NCBI RefSeq assembly: GCF_017357385.1
Contig: NZ_CP071633.1
Span: 496,001 to 560,000 of the forward strand
Source of the DNA: Rhizobium sp. NZLR1
Lineage (GTDB): Bacteria > Pseudomonadota > Alphaproteobacteria > Rhizobiales > Rhizobiaceae
Length of the DNA: 64,000 bases
Direction: 5' to 3'
Each line of letters opens with the position of its first letter. The stretch's first letter is position 1. Below the pieces are notes generated by a model. The model worked only from the letters and a program-made list of their open reading frames with translations, was not told where the DNA came from and searched no databases. The position numbers and the translations under genes are program-made. Below are positions 61,482 to 64,000 of the stretch, piece after piece.

Positions 61482-62290
61482 GGCGTTGTCACGTTGTTTC
61501 TCCACTGCCAAGAATGAGGTGTGTATCTGCGTAATCAGGCACCGGCGGCTGTCGCAGCTTTCCACTGCGCCATAGCGTCGATACGATGGATGTGGGTGGC
61601 CAGAGCGGAGCGTTTTTGGTGCGGCGCGACGAAGAGATTTCGGACTGCAGAAAAGATCGCGACGAAGCGTTGCAAACCGCCGACCGATCGAAATCCCTGC
61701 ATCATCCGTTCTCGCTTTCGCAATGGCAGATGAGAACTCTCCGCCCGATTGTTCAGGCCCTTGTGTGATCGATGTTCGATACTGGGCATGACATTCCGTT
61801 TTGCGGCGCCGTAGGAGCGCAGTTTGTCGGTGATGATGCGCTTCGGCGTCAGACCTTGCTTCTTCAGCAGTCTGAGCAGCAGTCGCCTGGCAGCCTTGAT
61901 ATCGCGGCGGGTCTGGACGATTTCGTCGAGAACGTAACCGTCCTGGTTGACGGCACGCCACAGCCAATGCTTTCGACCGCCGATGGAAATCACCACCTCG
62001 TCCAGATGCCAGATATCTTTCTGCGACGGTTTCTTTCTGCGCAGTTGCTTTGCGTAGGCCGGGCCAAATTTGCGGCCCCATCGCCGGATCGTTTCATAAG
62101 AAACGACGATGCCGCGCTCCAGGAGCATTTCCTCGACCAGCTGCAGGCTCAAAGGGAACCGGAAATACAGCCACACCGCACGGCCGATGATCTGCGGTGG
62201 AAAGCGGTGGTTCTTGTAGCTGATCGTCGACGTGCTCATCTAGCCGGCTCTATCTGCCAACCGTTAAGCCAACGACAACGTGACAACGCC
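61482..62290. mobile_element. Second IS6 family element
   Basis: Perfect 16-base inverted repeats, GGCGTTGTCACGTTGT at 61482-61497 and its complement at 62275-62290, bound an 809-base element with one transposase gene. Its ends and transposase differ from those of the IS6 element at 15765. The 8-base flanks (aactgccc and ggcgcgtg) do not match. Confidence 0.92.
61535..62239 (-). CDS. IS6 family transposase (second type)
   Basis: A 234-residue DDE transposase starting MSTSTISYKNHRFPP. It has FPLSLQLVEEMLLERGIVVS, the first Asp in DIWHLDEVVISIGGRKHW, the second in RIITDKLRSYGAAKR, and the Glu in LNNRAESSHLPLRKRER. The motif set matches the IS6100/IS240-like branch rather than the IS26-like branch found at 15831. 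Full length and uninterrupted. Confidence 0.93.
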   Translation of the reverse strand: MSTSTISYKNHRFPPQIIGRAVWLYFRFPLSLQLVEEMLLERGIVVSYETIRRWGRKFGPAYAKQLRRKKPSQKDIWHLDEVVISIGGRKHWLWRAVNQDGYVLDEIVQTRRDIKAARRLLLRLLKKQGLTPKRIITDKLRSYGAAKRNVMPSIEHRSHKGLNNRAESSHLPLRKRERMMQGFRSVGGLQRFVAIFSAVRNLFVAPHQKRSALATHIHRIDAMAQWKAATAAGA

Positions 62291-62749
62291 GGCGCGTGGG
62301 CTGATTGGCACGCTGATGCTCGTAAACAGCAAGGTTCGACGGTTTGGCCGGCTGGCGAAGGCGTCACCTTCGCATGGCACGCTGCCGTGACTGCAGAACT
62401 CGATCTTTGACAAACGGAATTCAAAGGCAACTGATATCGAAGCCCCCGAGCGTCAGCTTTGGATTTGCTGTCAATGACCGCCCTGCGCCTCTGAGGAGGG
62501 TCATCTTACTGAATGAGGTGTTCAAGACCTTGCTATCAAGAAAGTCGACAAGCGAGCGACCGAAGTAGCTAAGACGGGGCACTTCGGGACGCTACTGCCG
62601 CCCCTTGCTCCGCTAGGCAATCCATGCCTCTATTTAACCTTAGAGGGGTGAGCTTCAACGTCATGGCATCACGCACGAAGATAGCCGCTTCGCGGCAGCG
62701 CGGAGCTGGGGTCGACCTCCATCCCCAAGGGACAACGGAAGACTTGAGG
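62291..62749. other. Region between IS6 and zwf
   Basis: No gene is recognised in these 459 bases. The promoter of zwf must lie here unless transcription comes from the IS element. The ATG of zwf at 62750 has TTGAGG directly before it. Confidence 0.5.
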
Positions 62750-64000
62750 ATGAGTGTTTTGCGCAAGAATTCAACTCGGGTTGGCCCCGGCTATCCACAG
62801 GTCGTTGTGCTCGTCGGCGCAACGGGCGATCTCTCACGGCGCAAGCTACTGACCGGGCTGTTCCACCTCACCAATGCGGGCTTCATCCCAGGGTGCCGCA
62901 TTATCGGCGTCTCGCTCGACGACATCGACGCCGATGCCTTCCGCACCATTGCCCGTGACTCGCTGGACAAGTTCTTGACTCGCAAGTTCTCGCAGTCCGA
63001 ATGGGAAGCGTTTGCCGCATCACTCGACTACGTCCCGCTCGCTGCCGGCGCCAATGCTCTCAAGGAAGCGGTCGATAGGGCCGAGGAAGCACTGGGCGCC
63101 GAGACGCGGCGCGTGCATTATTTATCCGTGCCACCAAGTGCTGCCCTTCTGGCCGTGCAACTCCTCGCCCAAGCTGAGCTGACTGAACGCTCCCGTATCA
63201 TTATGGAAAAGCCCTTCGGCACGGATCTTGCCAGTGCCGTTGCACTAAACAAGAAGCTGCACGAGGTGTTCGACGAGAAGCAGATCTTCCGCATCGACCA
63301 TTTCCTCGGCAAGGAGCCGGCGCAAAACATCCTGGCCTTCCGATTTGCCAATGGCCTGTTCGAACCAATCTGGAACCGCAACTTCATCGACCATGTGCAG
63401 ATCGACGTCCCGGAGACGCTCGGCCTTTCGACTCGCGCCGCCTTTTACGAGACCACCGGCGCCTATCGTGACATGGTGGTGACCCACCTCTTCCAGATCC
63501 TCGCCTTCATGGCGATGGAGCCGCCCACCGCCCTTGAGCCTGCGCCAATCTCGGAAGAAAAGAACAAGGTGTTCCGCTCCATGTTGCCGATTGAGCCGCG
63601 CGACGTGGTGCGCGGTCAATACATTGGCTACCGCAATGAGCCTGGCGTCGATCCCGAAAGCGACACTGACACCTTCATCGCCCTAAAATGCGCCATCGAC
63701 AACTGGCGCTGGGCCGGCGTTCCCTTCTACCTGCGTACAGGCAAGCGCATGGCCGAGGGGCAGCGCATTATTTCGATCGCATTCCGCGAGCCCCCGAAAT
63801 CGATGTTCCCTGCGGGATCTGGCGTGGGGGCACAGGGCCCTGACCACCTCACCTTCGACCTCGCTGATGCCTCCAAGGTCTCGCTTTCCTTCTATGGCAA
63901 GCGCCCTGGCCCGGGCTTCCGGCTCGACAAGCTCTCGCTGCAATTCGCCATGAGCGAAACCGGCCTGATTGGCGAAGTTCTGGAGGCCTACGAGCGTCTG
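62750..64000 (+). CDS. zwf: Glucose-6-phosphate 1-dehydrogenase (partial, C-terminus outside window)
   Basis: 417 codons are open to the window edge. The cofactor motif is VVLVGATGDLSRRKLL (about 19-34), the substrate-site helix has IIMEKPFGTDLASA, and the active-site signature is FRIDHFLGKEPAQN, with Phe where many homologues have Tyr. FYLRTGKRM and FDLADASKVSLSFYG follow. The enzyme oxidises glucose-6-phosphate to 6-phosphogluconolactone, feeding the Entner-Doudoroff and pentose phosphate pathways. About 70 residues are missing. Lying beside an IS6 element on accessory DNA, it is probably an additional copy. Confidence 0.95.
   Translation, partial: MSVLRKNSTRVGPGYPQVVVLVGATGDLSRRKLLTGLFHLTNAGFIPGCRIIGVSLDDIDADAFRTIARDSLDKFLTRKFSQSEWEAFAASLDYVPLAAGANALKEAVDRAEEALGAETRRVHYLSVPPSAALLAVQLLAQAELTERSRIIMEKPFGTDLASAVALNKKLHEVFDEKQIFRIDHFLGKEPAQNILAFRFANGLFEPIWNRNFIDHVQIDVPETLGLSTRAAFYETTGAYRDMVVTHLFQILAFMAMEPPTALEPAPISEEKNKVFRSMLPIEPRDVVRGQYIGYRNEPGVDPESDTDTFIALKCAIDNWRWAGVPFYLRTGKRMAEGQRIISIAFREPPKSMFPAGSGVGAQGPDHLTFDLADASKVSLSFYGKRPGPGFRLDKLSLQFAMSETGLIGEVLEAYERL

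Noticed and set aside
62236..62430. 64-codon minus-strand frame after the second IS6 element
   Set aside because: It starts inside the element, has no ribosome binding site and no similarity I recognise.

Overview
The window reads as a plasmid or other accessory replicon region of a Rhizobium-type alphaproteobacterium. The basis is gene content: DUF1127, DUF1344 and DUF3606 proteins, a CIRCE-controlled groESL, a GTTC-N7-GTTC SOS box and a CCTCCTCCC-hairpin small RNA. Gene density is high, many genes overlap by 1-4 bases, and the second half is crowded with insertion sequences and broken genes.

Positions 1-13842 hold a catabolic island. A leftward operon (IclR regulator, Tm-1-like protein, HAD hydrolase, omega-aminotransferase, an AGXT2L/ETNPPL-type PLP enzyme, an APH-fold kinase, and a homoprotocatechuate-type isomerase cut by the window edge) diverges from an APC permease and a PuuC-like aldehyde dehydrogenase. 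Next come hpaC, hpaB and a divergent AraC regulator for 4-hydroxyphenylacetate 3-hydroxylation. I infer import of an aromatic or amino-alcohol amine, its conversion to an aldehyde by transamination or by kinase plus phospho-lyase, oxidation to the acid, ring hydroxylation and meta-cleavage. A decayed P450 sits between the two halves.

Positions 13857-17399 are debris: a frameshifted NmrA-like gene, an intact SDR, a complete IS6 element and an ISAs1 transposase truncated by it. A MipA/OmpV outer-membrane protein follows (17592-18416).

Positions 18357-28551 hold the most striking block. A nine-gene leftward operon with overlapping or nearly abutting genes encodes a HAD-IB phosphatase, a class III aminotransferase, an arginase-fold enzyme, a small EamA/SMR-like protein, a fatty acid desaturase, an alpha/beta hydrolase with Cys in the nucleophile elbow, a FemAB/GNAT-like transferase, a second SMR-like protein and a cyclopropane-fatty-acid-synthase-like methyltransferase. 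An OmpR/histidine-kinase pair lies just upstream. I read it as an uncharacterised pathway for an amine-containing modified lipid; the product is unknown.

Positions 29083-46539 hold a COG4280 membrane protein with a small partner, an orphan response regulator beside a decayed kinase, a NitT/TauT-type ABC transporter, the C-terminal half of a kinase, a LolCDE/MacB-like export cassette with exported accessory proteins, and a run of membrane and lipid-phosphatase genes (COG4705, PAP2, DedA-PAP2-LssY split by a frameshift). Small stress-type genes follow.

Positions 46393-54547 hold a DUF1127 gene followed by a four-hairpin anti-Shine-Dalgarno RNA (cuckoo/CcsR/alpha-r14 type), groESL, a broken LysR gene, a J-domain protein, and an SOS island (two SRAP genes flanking an SOS box, plus dinB). 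Positions 54850-62290 are again mobile: a nuclease-like fragment cut by an IS3 element that itself carries an IS30 element, then a methyltransferase, HxlR regulator, SDR genes and a second IS6 element. The window ends inside zwf (glucose-6-phosphate dehydrogenase).
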